From: Bos javanicus
Taxonomy: Eukaryota; Chordata; Mammalia; Artiodactyla; Bovidae
NCBI RefSeq assembly: GCF_032452875.1
Contig: NC_083868.1
Location: forward strand, 32,964,537 to 33,028,536
Length of the DNA: 64,000 bases
Direction of reading: 5' to 3'
Shown here: positions 22,738 to 33,771 of the stretch, piece after piece
Layout of the letters: every line of letters starts with the position of its first letter
How positions within the stretch are numbered: position 1 is the stretch's first letter
Translations under genes and position numbers: made by a program
Notes under the pieces: model-generated
Seen by the model: the letters and a program-made list of their open reading frames with translations, nothing else
What the model was told of the DNA's origin: nothing
The model's database searches: none

Positions 22738-22865
22738 ACTCCAGTCATTGATTCATTCATTTTGTTATTATTTGCATAGCTTTCATTTTAGGCAGACGCT
22801 GTGGTAGGTGCTATGGATAATTTGTTGAGACGACACAAAAATCACATTCAAGCTGAATGGCTACT
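22738..22865 (-). mobile_element. L2 LINE 3'-end fragment, antisense
   Basis: 'ttgattcattcattttg' followed by 'gctgtggtaggtgctatggata' corresponds to the reverse of the L2 3' end. Old and short. Confidence 0.5.
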
Positions 22866-22959
22866 CTGCTTTACCATATTAAGTTATATGTATTACAATG
22901 AGTTTGTTCAGAAGCTACAACTCCTAATCCATTGTTTTTTAATTGGTAGCTAAGCTTGC

Positions 22960-23095
22960 ACATTTGAAGTCAGGCAGAGATTATATAAATTAATAGATAA
23001 GTCTGTCACTTAATAACTCTATGGTCTAAGTACTTTGTTTATAATGTTTATGCCTCATTTTACTTATTTTGAAAACCAAAATAATGCTAATAATT
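22960..23095 (+). mobile_element. MIR SINE fragment
   Basis: The order 'gaagtcaggcagag', 'tctgtcacttaataactc', 'tatgcctcattttact' and 'aataatgctaataattgct' matches MIR core and tail in sense. Divergence is high, as usual for MIR. Confidence 0.6.
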
Positions 23096-23097
23096 GC

Positions 23098-23200
23098 TAT
23101 ATTAATTCATTTATTCAATAAGAATTTATTGAGCCATGAACACCTGTGGCATGCTAAATTTTGAGGATATGTGAGAAAATAATACAACCTTAGTATCTTG
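23098..23200 (-). mobile_element. L2 LINE 3'-end fragment, antisense
   Basis: 'ttaattcatttattcaataagaatttattgagcc' type sequence is the reverse of the L2 terminus. It lies immediately after the MIR. Confidence 0.5.
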
Positions 23201-23204
23201 TTTC

Positions 23205-23432
23205 TTAAGCACTTCCCAAGAGTCACAGTGGTAAAGAATATGCCTACCAATGCAGGAGACTCAGGAGACATTAGGTTTAATCCCTAGGTCAGGAAGATAC
23301 TCTGAAGGAGGAAGAAATGGTAACAGGCTCCAGTATTCTTGCTTATAGAATGCCTTCGACAGAGGATCCTGGTGGGCTATAATCCATGGGGTTGCAAAGA
23401 GTCAGACATGACTGAACATACATGCATGCAGG
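23205..23432 (+). mobile_element. Bov-tA SINE, diverged
   Basis: Head 'gtcacagtggtaaagaatatgcc' and tail 'gcaaagagtcagacatgac' are present. The end runs into a 'catacatgcatgcaggcagg' patch. Similar ttctta words flank it (near 23201 and 23447), but the TSD is not secure. Confidence 0.85.
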
Positions 23433-23472
23433 CAGGCATCTAGGTTCTTAGTGCTTAAATTACAGATTAAGT

Positions 23473-23597
23473 TGAAGAAGGAAATGGCAACCCACTCTAG
23501 TATTCCTGCTTGGAGAATTCCATGGACAGATGAGCCTGGTGGGCTATATTCCACAGAATCACAAAGAGTTGTACACAACTAAACAACTAACACCATA
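23473..23597 (+). mobile_element. Bov-A monomer or head-less Bov-tA
   Basis: Begins 'gaagaaggaaatggcaaccc' and ends 'ttgtacacaactaaacaac'. The tRNA head is absent. Confidence 0.8.
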
Positions 23598-24649
23598 GAT
23601 GAAGTATCAGCTGTTGTTATGTAGAAGAAAATGAATCACAGCAAAGGATACAGAGAATGCCAACCTCTTGAAAGCCTGATGTTTTAAATAGGGTAGTCAT
23701 GAAAGGCCTCTCTGATTAGTTGACATGTGAGCATAAATCAGAAGGAAAAAGAGAACAATTCATGCAGTAAATTGGAAAAAAAAATTCAGACAAAACATGA
23801 AGCAGGCACAAATATTATAAAACAAAAATGTTCTTAATATGTTTAAAGAACAGGGAGGATGCTGAAATTTTGACACTGAAGATGGGAGAATAGTTTTTGA
23901 CCAAGAAGGACTCATCATTTCCCTCAGCTTGACTAAACTTTGGACAGGCTTCTTTCTGACCCTAGGTCCGTGACCTCCCTTTTCTAAAAGCATTTATTTT
24001 AGAAAATTTATGACTGTAAATTCTTTCTGTTCTTCTTTGAAATATATGTAAATCTTCTCCCAGTCTCTTGCCAGGTTTACAATCCAGGGAATGTCTTCCT
24101 CAAGGACAGGGGAACCATCTCTTTGAAATGTAAACATTGAAATAGATACCACCCCTATCTCCCAGACTCTGTGGGAGGGTAGCAATCTGGTTCTGGTGAG
24201 CACATTGCTTCAAGTTTTTTTTTAAAAAAACTACCAACTATCATGAAGCCAGAGGGATAGGTGAAATTTTGTATTTCTTTTATAAGGCCAATTAAAAAAT
24301 ACATGACCAATGATTTCCCCATTCCCTCAGCTGTTAAAAACTCTCCTTTGTTTCAATGGAGTTAAGTTCAATTTCTCTCCCACTCACTATTAAAATAGTT
24401 TTGAATAAAATCTTTCCTGTATATTTAATTTTTATAGTGCTAGGAGGCTTCACAGAGTTAAGGCAAGCCCCAGTCACATATCATCTTTTGACTATGTCAG
24501 GAATTTGGCTTCTTTTTGAGTGACTGCAACCTTCTCTGGAGTTTTAAGCCATGATACCCTATATGTTCCAAAGGGTTCACTCTAGCTATCATGTGGTATG
24601 TAGATAAGGAAGGTAAAAAGAGAAATAAATACAGTTAAAAAGTGATTGC
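23598..24649. other. Unassigned DNA, no gene seen
   Basis: No recognised repeat. Two frames of 69-77 codons (23760-23993 and 23994-24203, minus strand) have no recognisable domain, and I take them as chance. A T/A tract sits at about 24218-24230. Confidence 0.55.
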
Positions 24650-25208
24650 AATGATCCAGTCAGTTCAGTTCAGTTCAGTTGCTCAGTCGTGTCTACCTCT
24701 TTGCAACCCCATGAATCGCAGCACACCAGGCCCGGAGTTCACTCAAACTTATGTCCATCGAGTCGGTGATGCCATCCAACCATCTCATCCTCTGTTGTCC
24801 CTTCTCCTCCTGCCCATCCCTCCTAGCATCAGAGTCTTTTCCAATGAGTCCACTCTTCGCATGAGGTGCCCAAAGTTTTGGAGCTTCAGCTTCAACATCA
24901 GTCCTTCCAATGAACACCCAGGACTGATTTCCTTTAGAATGAACTGGTTGGATCTCCTTGCAGTCCAAGGGACTCTCAAGAGTCTTCTCCAACACCACAG
25001 TTCAAAGGCATCAATTCTTCACTGCTCAGCTTTCTTCACAGTCCAATTCTCACATCCATACATGACCACTGGAAAAACCATAGCCTTGACTAGATGGACC
25101 TTTGTTGGCACAGTAATGTCTCTGCTTTTGAATATGCTGTCTAGGTTGATCATAACTTTCCTTCCAAAGAGTAAACATCTTTTAATTTCATGGCTGCAAT
25201 CACCATCT

Positions 25209-25763
25209 TCAGTGATTTTGGAGCCCAGAAAAATAAAGTCTGACACTGTTTCCACTGTTTCCCCATCTATTTCCCATGAAGTGATGGGACCAGATGCCAT
25301 GATATTCATTTTCTGAATGTTGAGCTTTAAGCCAAATTTTCACTCTCCCTTTCACTTTCACCGAGGATTTTAAGTTCTTCTTCACTTTCTGCCATAAGGG
25401 TGTGTCATCTGCATATCTGAGGTTATTGATATTTCTCCTGGCAATCTTGATTCCAGCTTGTGCTTCTTCCAGCCCAGCATTTCTCATGCTGTGTTCTGCA
25501 TATAAGTTAAATAAACAGAGTGACATTATACAGCCTTGATGTACTCCTTTTCCTATTTGGAACCAATCTGTTGTTCTGTGTCCACTTCTAACTGTTGCTT
25601 CCTGACCTGCATATAGGTTTCTCAAGAGGCAGGTCAGGTGTGCTGGTATTCCCATCTCTTTCAGAATTTTCCACAGTTTATTGTGATCCACACAGTCAAA
25701 GGCTTTGGCATAGTCAATAAAGCAGAAATAGATGTTTTTCTGGAATTCTCTTGCTTTTTCCAT
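25209..25763 (-). pseudogene. BovB reverse transcriptase fragment
   Basis: A 184-codon frame on the minus strand covers RT palm and thumb, with FIDYAKAFDCVDHNKLWKIL (motif A region), GKGVHQGCIMS (motif B region) and NNLRYADDT, whose YADD box is at 25404-25415. The active-site box is intact, but the frame shifts after it into non-RT residues and the N-terminal part is on the opposite strand because of the inversion. It cannot encode a working enzyme. Confidence 0.9.
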
Positions 25764-25974
25764 GATCCAGTGGATGTTGTCTATTTGGTCTCTGGTTCCT
25801 CTGCCTTTTCTAAAACCAGCTTGAACATCTGGAAGTCCCTTATGATTATACAGTGGAAGTGAGAAATAGATTTAAGGGACTAGATTTGATAGATAGAGTG
25901 CCTGATGAACTATGGACGGAGGTTCGTGACATTGTAGAAGAGACAGGGATCAAGACCATCCCCATGGGAAAGAA

Positions 25975-26322
25975 ATGCAAAAAGCAAAATGGCTGTCTGG
26001 GGAGGCCTTACAAACAGCTGTGAAAAGAAGAGAAGTGAAAAGCAAAGGAGAAAAGGAAAGATCTAAGCAACTGAATGCAGAGTTCCAAAGAATAGCAAGG
26101 AGAGATAAGAAAGCCTTCCTCAGTGATCAATACAAAGAAATAGAGGAAAACAACAGAATGGGAAAGACTAGAGATCTCTTCAAGAAAATTAGAGATACCA
26201 AGGGAACATTTCATGCAAGGATAGGCTCGATAAAGGACAGAAATGGTATGGACCTAACAGAAGCAGAAGATATTAAGAAGAGGTGGCAAGAAAACACAGA
26301 ACTGTGCAAAATATCTTCATGA
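25975..26322 (+). pseudogene. BovB ORF fragment in the inverted 5' segment
   Basis: 115 codons encode the basic linker between endonuclease and RT (blocks KRREVKSKGEKERSKQLNAE and NNRMGKTRDLFKKIRDTKGT). A following frame, 26342-26668, continues to the beginning of RT. Both are truncated at the inversion end. Confidence 0.85.
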
Positions 26323-26685
26323 CCCAGATAATCATGATGGTGTGATCACTGACCTAGAGCCAGACATTCTGGAATGTGAAGTCAAGTGGGCCTTAGAAAG
26401 CATCACTACGGACAAAGCTAGAGGAGGTGATAGAATTCCAGTTGAGCTATTTCAAATCCTGAAAGATGATGCTGTGAGAGTGCTGCACTCAATATGCCAG
26501 CAAATTGGGAAAATTGAGCAGTGGCCACAGGACTGGAAAAGGTCAGTTTTCATTCCAACCCCAAAGAAAGGCAATGCCAAAGAATGCTCAAAGTACTGCA
26601 CAATTGCACTCATCTCACACGCTAGTAAAGTAATGCTCAAAATTCTCCAAGCCAGGCTTCAGCAATAGGTGAATGATACAGTCAG

Positions 26686-27223
26686 TGGGTCCCTAAAAGT
26701 AAACACTCCCAATGCAGTGAACTTTGAACCACACAACTAGTTCTTCATTTTGCATGGAAGGAAAAAGACTTTCTAAGGTACTTTCTAAGGTACTTTCTAA
26801 GACATTGGCTAATTATTTATTTAGTTTAAGTGGAACTTGGAGAGACCAAATTGGAAGATTTGTGTCAAGGAGTTTTGGAGGAAAGGCATTTGTTTTTGAC
26901 CTCTCTGAAAAATAATGGAGTATAAGGATACTTGTACCTTATTTGAATATTTACCAGAGACTAGTGACTGTCTGCTCCATTCCTCAAATCTGGCAACCAA
27001 GGTTCCTGTACCACTTCATTCTCAAGTCTTTCTAGAGCTATGTTTATTAGTTTCTAACATTTTGCTGATCTCTACTCACCTCACTTCCCCATTTGTTTGG
27101 TCTCAGAAAATCTAACGTCATTATTTGAGTTGTTTCATTTTACCCCCTCTGTTGAACTGCTTGGTGTCTTTTTCAGTTGTTTTAGAATCTCTGACTACTC
27201 ACTGATTTGGTTACTTTTTTTAC
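26686..27223. other. Unassigned DNA with a short 12-bp tandem repeat
   Basis: ACTTTCTAAGGT repeats 2.8 times at 26768-26801. Three frames of 60-66 codons here have no features that I recognise. The sequence looks more complex than the surrounding AT-rich DNA and could be an old unlisted repeat. Confidence 0.5.
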
Positions 27224-27233
27224 ACTATGAAGT

Positions 27234-27599
27234 TGAGTCACTAAGTCATGTCTGACTCTGTGTAACCCCATGAACTGCAGCACTCCAGGCATTTCTGTCC
27301 TTCATCATTTCCCTGAGTTTGCTGAAACTCATGTCCATTGAGTCAGTGATGCCATCTATCTCATCCTCTGTCACTTCTTTCTCCTCTTGCCCTCAATCTT
27401 TCCCAGCATCAGGGTTTTTTCCAGTGTGTTGGCTCTTCACATCAGGTGGCCAAAATATTGAAGCTTCAGCAGCAGTCCTTCCAATGAATATTCAGTACTA
27501 ATTTCCTTTAGGATTGGACTGGTCTTTGCTGCCCAAGGGACTCTCAAGAGCCTTCTCCAGCACCCTAATTCAAAAGCATCAATTCTATTCTCAGCCTTT
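27234..27599 (-). mobile_element. BovB 3' fragment, diverged, exact TSD
   Basis: 366 bp of the RT C-terminal region plus 3' end in reverse. ACTATGAAGT flanks it at 27224-27233 and 27600-27609. It has more changes than most copies here, so it is older. Confidence 0.92.
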
Positions 27600-27767
27600 A
27601 CTATGAAGTAACTGAGCACAAACTCATTCTTTAGGATACAGCAATAATTTGTTTGTCAGTGTATTGTAAAGACAAAATTTAGTTTTTCTCCTTTTTCTTT
27701 CATTTGGTTAGTTTTTGTTGTGTTAAAGAAATTGTCTTAATGTTTTATTTGGGTCTCCCCAGTTATA

Positions 27768-27975
27768 ATGGCTTCCCTGGGCTCGGATGGTAAGGAATCT
27801 GCCTGCAATACCAGAGACCTGGGTTCAATCCCTGGGTTGGGAGGATCCCCTTGAGAAGAGAACGGCTGCCCAATCCAGTATTCTTGCATGGAGAATTCCA
27901 TGAATAGAAAAGCCAGGTGGGCTACAGTCCATGTGGTTGCAAAGAGTTGGACACGATTGAGCGAATAAGTATCCA
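27768..27975 (+). mobile_element. Bov-tA SINE
   Basis: Head 'ggcttccctgggctcggatgg', tail 'gttggacacgattgagcg'. AGTTATA at 27761-27767 and 27976-27982 is a likely 7-bp TSD. Confidence 0.9.
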
Positions 27976-28254
27976 AGTTATAGAGTCAAGAGGCCTGGGA
28001 CAAACGATCTCATTTTCTGTACCAAATGTTTATTTGTGTTTAGATCTTTTAGTGATTGAATAAGAAGTGAGCATTCGCTAGTCCACCTTAACTCTTTAAG
28101 TTTCTGGGTATGTCCCATAAGCTATATAATATTGTTCAGAAAAACAATTCCCATAAAGATTTCTTCTGTGTCACTTTCCAAACAGTGTCTATCTTGAGTA
28201 ATGAAAATCGTGCCACAGAGGTACATAGCAATACATGAGCTGAAGCTCTGCAGT

Positions 28255-28400
28255 AGCTACTGAGGTATGGAGGAAAAATGTGAATTCAGCTTCTATGTTA
28301 CAATTCCCTCATTTGTGAAATTGGAATAATAATACTTATCTGTCTCTCTTGGGTGCTGTAAAATTAATTAGAATGTTATAGTTCTTTGAGAAACATGAAT
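28255..28400 (+). mobile_element. MIR SINE fragment
   Basis: 'ccctcatttgtgaaattggaataataatacttat' type sequence at about 28306-28340 is the MIR 3' portion. The upstream half is very diverged. Confidence 0.55.
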
Positions 28401-30537
28401 GAGAGTGACTCTACAAGAGCAAATTTTGATTGCCATTCTTAATGTTAATGCTAACAATAAAAATAACATTTCTGCACTTTTTCCTGTTTTAGTCAGTGAT
28501 TGGTAATTCATAATTGTTAAATACCATGGGATGCTGCATATTTAAGGGAAAAAATACAGCTTTAGAAAAATTTTGTGAAATAGAATTAAAATCCTAAGAG
28601 GGAAGTAATTTCTTTGTTTTATTCACGGCTATATTCTAGACATATAAAAGCATGCCTAAGACCATTTAGTATATATTTGTTTAATGACTATATGTAAAAT
28701 GTATTTTGTTAATACATGTGCCTTAATAGTTATATCAAAAAACTCACCACCAAAGTATCATTCTGAATTTTTATCTACATCAAAAACTATACCCCTGCCA
28801 CACATTCCTTTTCCAGGTGAATAATCAATTATAATATGTAATTGTTACAAAAGCAACCATTTAAACATGAGATTAAAATAAATATAGTCTTGCAAGCAAC
28901 AAAGTCTAGATAACATAAACATTAAGTTCTAATCATGGTTATTTTGATATTATAATATTTTAAATAAGAGCTATTAAAAATGCTACTCCAACTCTTATTT
29001 CCAATATTTGAATAATGATTATAAATTATTTCATGTAATTGTTTTAATATGTTTCTTGGATTTTAATACATCAATATAGGTCCTTCCTGTGTAGTGTATT
29101 CTTTCCTTGCATTAACACAAATATTTAGTTTGACGAAATACAGTCTACCCATCATATTCACAGATTATTCCTCCATGAATATGGAGGGTTGACAGCACTA
29201 GGCCATTTTATGAAAGGATATTGAGCAAGCACCTAAAGTCCTTTATCCCTCCAGTCTGATAGCAATCTGAAATTCAGAATAGATATTCTTACCATGGAAT
29301 TATATTAAACTTTGGCTAGCAAAAGCAACAACATTTTAATGACTTGCATTTATGAAACTGGTAAAACTAACTCCATTCATTCTGTCAAGTACCTAATTGT
29401 AGAGTCTATAAAATATGAAGATAACCTTGTTTGACTATATAAGAAATTATTCCATTTGGACTTCTTCAAAACAAAACAGATAAGCAAAAACAAAAATATA
29501 TATATATAAATAAAACCTATCACAATATTGAGATCTCTCAGAATTACTACTTGGAATTATTGTTATTATTACTGTTGCTTGGCATTCATGGTTGGATGCT
29601 GCCTTAGCTTTGTGGGCTTGATTTCCTTATTCTAAAATCCAGGCATCTTCTGTCAATGAACATTTCTTCATCTCATCTGGGGAAGGGAAACTTGCATCAT
29701 TCTTTGTTTTCCTCTCTCTTTGTAGGTATGTGTCTTGTCCCTCTTTTCAGTGGTTTGTGATCACTTCTATTCTCTAGAAGGGGCCCCATTCATTCAGCAT
29801 ACTGTGTTCCTTTTGCAGGCTCCTAAAATACACTACTGTTTCAAAAAATTCCTATTTAATGTTTATCAACACAATATACCTTCTATAAATTTCTGTGTTC
29901 ATATGTAGACATATCCCAATATATAAGTATGGTTTATTTCAAATGCCCATTCTAAGTTGGTTATTTATTTATTTATTTATTTTAATACCTAAATGTATTT
30001 TCACTGGAAAACAATATTGAAAATTGCATTTACAGAATCAACAGAATACCAAAAATCCTCTTAAACAATGTTTTTGACTATGTGGTGTCACACAGTTACC
30101 ACACCGTTTATGAAGAGAAATACATTTATGTTTGCAAAATGACTGAACCCATATTTCCCAGATTATAGAGATTTGGATGTAAGAAATTGATAGGTATAAC
30201 AAAATAAATATGTTTTAAAATATATATCTGTTTTGGGAGTAACCTTCCCAAAGCTGGAGCCATTGCGTTCCATTTGTTTTTTTTTTTTTTTCTAACAAGA
30301 CAACTTGAAATTCCTTAAGTTTTTCTAAAATTGTGCAGGGAGGTCTCCAATGACTCCATGTGTACTTTGAGAACTTAACCTAGAAGGTAGTATGAGCTAT
30401 CTTGCTTTAGTCTAACTTCTATTTTCCTCCTTTTCTCTTTTAGTTCAATACTCCTTGATTCAGTATGTGACTATTATGCATTTTTAATCATCCATTTTTA
30501 AAATGTCAGTCCTGACAATGGTGACCCCCAGTAGTAG
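28401..30537. other. AT-rich apparently single-copy DNA
   Basis: No gene or clear repeat. It contains small (TA)n near 29496-29508, (TTTA)n near 29958-29982 and a T-run at about 30277-30291. Confidence 0.6.
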
Positions 30538-30550
30538 TGTTTCTTTTGTT

Positions 30551-31802
30551 GTGTTCAGTTGCTCAGTCATATCTGACTCTTTGTGACCCATGGATTGCAG
30601 CACGCCAGGCTTCCCTGTCCTTCATCATCTCCCAGATGTTGCTCAAACTCAGTCCATTGAGTCAGTGATGCCATTAAAGCATCTCATTCTCTGTCATCCA
30701 CTTTTCCTGCCTTTAATATTTCCCAGCAATGGGTTTTTTTCTAATAAGTCAGCAGTTCACATCAGGTGGCCAAAGTATTGGAGCATCAGCTTCAGCATCA
30801 GTCCTTGAAATCAATATTCAGTATTGATTTCCTTTAGAATTGACTGGTTTTATCTCCTTGCAGTCCAAGGGACTCTCAAGAGTTCTGTAATATCACAGTT
30901 CAAAAGCATCTATTCTTTGGTGTTCAACCTTATTTATGGTCCAACTCTCACATCCATACTTGACTACTGTAAAAACCATAGCCTTGACTAGATGGATCTT
31001 TGTCGGCAAAGTAATGTCTCTGCTTTTTAATATGCTGTCTAGTTTGGACATAGCTTTTCTTCCAAGGAGCAATCACCTTTTAATTTCATGGCTGCAGGTA
31101 CCATCCTCAGTGAGTTTGGAACCCAAGAAAATTAAGTCTGTCACTGTTTCCACTGTTTCCCCATCTATTTGCCATGAAATGAATGGACCAGATGCCAAGA
31201 TCTTCATTTTTTGAATGTTTTTAACCCAGCTTTTTCACTCTCTTCTTTCACCTTCATCAAGAGGCCCTTTAGTTCCTGTTTGCTTTCTGCCATAAGGGTG
31301 GTGTCATCTGCATATCTGAGGTTATTGATATTTCTCCCAGAAATTTTGATTCCAGCTTGTGCATCATTCAGTCTGGAATTTCTCACGATGTACTCTCATA
31401 GAAGTTAAATAAGCAGGGTGACAATATACAGCTTTGATGTACTCTCTTCCCAATTTGGAACCAGTCCATTGTTCCATGTCTGGTTGTAACTGTTGCTTCT
31501 TGTCCTGCATACAGGTTTCTCAGGAGGCAGGTAAGGTGCTCTGGAATTCCCATCTCTTCCAGAATTTTCCACAGTTTGTTGCAATCCACATAGCCAAGGG
31601 CTTTAGCACAAATGATGAAGCAGAAGTAGATGATTTTCTGGAATTCTCTTGCTGTTTCTATGATCCAACAGATTTTGGCAATTTGATCTCTGGTTCCTCT
31701 GCCTTTTCTAAATCCACCTTGAATGCCTGGAAATTTTTGGTTCACATACTGTTGAAGCATAGCTTGGCAAATTCTGATCATTGCTTTGCTAGCATGTAAA
31801 AT
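30551..31802 (-). mobile_element. BovB LINE, 5'-truncated, antisense, with TSD
   Basis: It runs from the 3' terminus at left through the RT domain to the 'gctttgctagcatgtaaaa' region. Flanks TGTTTCTTTTGTT (30538-30550) and TGTTTCTTTAGTT (31803-31815) agree at 12 of 13 bases. The YADD box is readable on the minus strand near 31307-31318. Minus-strand frames at 31204-31386 and 31383-31781 are successive RT remnants in different phases. Confidence 0.93.
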
Positions 31803-31815
31803 TGTTTCTTTAGTT

Positions 31816-32051
31816 AGTTTTATTTATCTTCAAGGTTTAACTCAATGCTGTCACCACCACTAGCTTCTCCAACAATGCCAATGCTGTTGAGCCTCCTGAT
31901 ATCTTCTTCTTAACAGTTCATACACCAATACCAGTGTCAATAACATGGCACTTGAAACTCAGCCTTCCAAGGAGATTGTACAAAACTAGCTCTTTTGCTT
32001 TTATTGCTTCTTTTATCAAAATCTCTATAGTTTATGTGAAAAAAAAAAAAG
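31816..32051 (+). other. Unclassified segment ending in poly(A)
   Basis: Complex sequence not recognised as BovB, L1 or SINE runs into a 12-13 bp A tract at about 32039-32051. The A tract next to non-repeat sequence suggests a retroposed RNA (for example a 3' UTR fragment), but no source gene was recognised and no TSD was confirmed. Confidence 0.3.
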
Positions 32052-32074
32052 TAGAGATCTGAAGTGAGGGTCAT

Positions 32075-32355
32075 TGTTGTTATTTAGTTGCTAAGTCATG
32101 TCTGACTTTTTGTGACGCCATGAACTGCAGCACGCCAGGCTTCCCTGTCTTCACTGTCTCCCTGAGTTTGCTCAAACTCATGTTCACTGGGTCGGTGATG
32201 CCATTCAACCAATTATCTCTGTCATCCCCTTCTCCTCTTGCCCTCAATCTTTCCCAACATCATGGTCTTTTCCAATGAGTTGGCTGTTTGCATCAGGTGG
32301 CCAAAATATTGGAGCTTCAGCTTCAGCATCAGTCTTCCAATGAGTATTCAGAGTT
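32075..32355 (-). mobile_element. BovB 3' fragment, diverged
   Basis: It begins 'ttgttgttatttagttgcta', an older type of BovB 3' end without the CAGTT tandem, and stops at the 'aatgagtattcagagtta' block. No TSD seen. Confidence 0.88.
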
Positions 32356-32839
32356 AATTGCAAATGGTAGAAATTGTGGAAATAAATAAAAAATATAAGG
32401 TTCTGAAAGAGAGTTGAATAAATTGCATGAGAAAAGTCCTCCAAATGCTTTTCCTTCTTATGTGCTCTCTTCCTTCACCAACCATGCCTTTTTATACACT
32501 GATTTTTTAAATCTAAAATATAACATGCATTAGAATTGGGCATAGAAACAAACATGTCATTTAAAGATAAAAAAAAAAAAAGAAACTATAATGGATAGTT
32601 TTCCAGGTCAACTAATCAAATACTATCTTAAGAAAATATAATGCTACTGTATATCCTTTTATGAGATGCTCCTTGAGCTCAAAAATTTAACTTTAAGTTC
32701 ATCTACTTTGATATTTATGGCTCCAGATATTTCATTTTCACATCTGTATTATAATTATTGCAAGAATACACTGAAAATTATTATTCCCCGTGTGGGTAAT
32801 GCTGGGAGATTGTACAATTTGTTGTCACAGACAACAGTA
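32356..32839. other. Unassigned AT-rich DNA
   Basis: No gene or recognised repeat. An A-run of about 13 lies near 32569-32581. Confidence 0.55.
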
Positions 32840-33760
32840 GTATAAGGTATTTTTACAGATGCCTTGACACATGTGTGCAAGAGCTTTTCTAGGGTAGATA
32901 ATGAGAAGGAGGTAGTTTTAGAATGTGTATGTACATGTCACTATTTAGTAGGTTGCACTAACCTGAATTCCAGCATGGTGGTAACCATTAAAATTCCCAT
33001 CAACAGACTTCTGTGTCAAAACATGGCATTATCTGACTTTATCTATCTGCTGCTACTGCTGCTAAGTCGCTTCAGTCATGTCCAACTCTGTGCGACCCCA
33101 TAGATGGCAGCCCACCAGGCTCCCCCATCCCTGGGATTCTCTAGGCAAGAACACTGGAGTGGGTTACCATTTCCTTCTTCAATGCATGAAAATGAAAAGT
33201 GAAAGTGAAGTCGCTCAGTCCTGTCAGACTCTTTGAGACTCCATGGACTGTAGCCTACCAGGTTCCTCCATCCATGGGATTTTCCAGGCAAGAGTACTGG
33301 AGTGGGTTGCCATTTCCTTCTCCATTGCTGCTGCTGATTCTGCTAAGTCACTTCAGTTGTGCCCTACGCTGTGCGACCCGAGACGGCAGCCCATCCTTCT
33401 CCATTATCTATCTACTTAATGTTAAATTGTGGCTTTAATTTTCGTTTCCCTGATTATTAATTAATTTAACATCTTTTCATAAGTTTTATGGGCCATTTGT
33501 GTTTCTTAAGTGAAATTTCTGATTATATCTATAGCTAAAATTTTATTGATTTATAGGAATCATTTAGTATTTATTCTGGATATATGCTATGCTAGTTTTA
33601 TGTAGTATGAAGTCCTTCTGGTTTGTTGATGGACTTTCACATTTATAAGTATATTCTGATGAACATACATTCCACCTGAAATTGTTTTTTTTGTATGTTT
33701 TGTTAGATAAGCAACTCATTGTTACAGGACCACATTACCTGAATGTTAGGCAAACATTTG
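32840..33760 (-). mobile_element. Old L1M LINE, antisense, split by a Bov-A trimer
   Basis: 32840-33038 resembles the reverse of the L1 ORF2 C-terminal region ('aattcccatcaaca', 'ggcattatctgac'). 33414-33760 continues with 'tttccctgattattaatt' and 'taacatcttttcataag', again L1 in reverse. The two parts are colinear across the SINE insertion. Confidence 0.65.
33049..33403 (-). mobile_element. Trimeric Bov-A2-like SINE with exact TSD
   Basis: A normal Bov-A2 dimer (33049-33325) is followed directly by a third, left-type Bov-A unit (33326-33403) with an internal deletion of roughly 60 bp between 'ggcagccca' and 'tccttctcca'. One TSD pair, TTATCTATCT at 33039-33048 and 33404-33413, encloses all three units, so it inserted as a trimer or gained a unit after insertion. 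Confidence 0.9.
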
Positions 33761-33771
33761 TGTTGTTTAAG

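Larger units (their letters stand above)
24664..26671 (-). mobile_element. BovB LINE with 5' inversion, single insertion
   Basis: 24664-25835 is BovB 3' half on the minus strand, from the terminal CAGTT repeats back to the start of the RT core. 25836-26671 is the upstream part of BovB (end of endonuclease domain to RT start) on the plus strand. In element order the two parts meet almost exactly, with only a few bases missing at the switch point. Near-identical 14-bp repeats AATGATCCAGTCAG (24650-24663) and AATGATACAGTCAG (26672-26685) flank the whole, so this is one insertion whose 5' part was inverted. Confidence 0.92.

Noticed and set aside
24642..25316. Longest plus-strand ORF (224 codons)
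   Set aside because: It is the antisense shadow of a BovB copy on the minus strand. Its residues have no RT motifs, and similar shadow frames occur over other antisense BovB copies.
26768..26801. 12-bp tandem repeat as a minisatellite or regulatory array
   Set aside because: Fewer than three units and no motif recognised; most likely local slippage.
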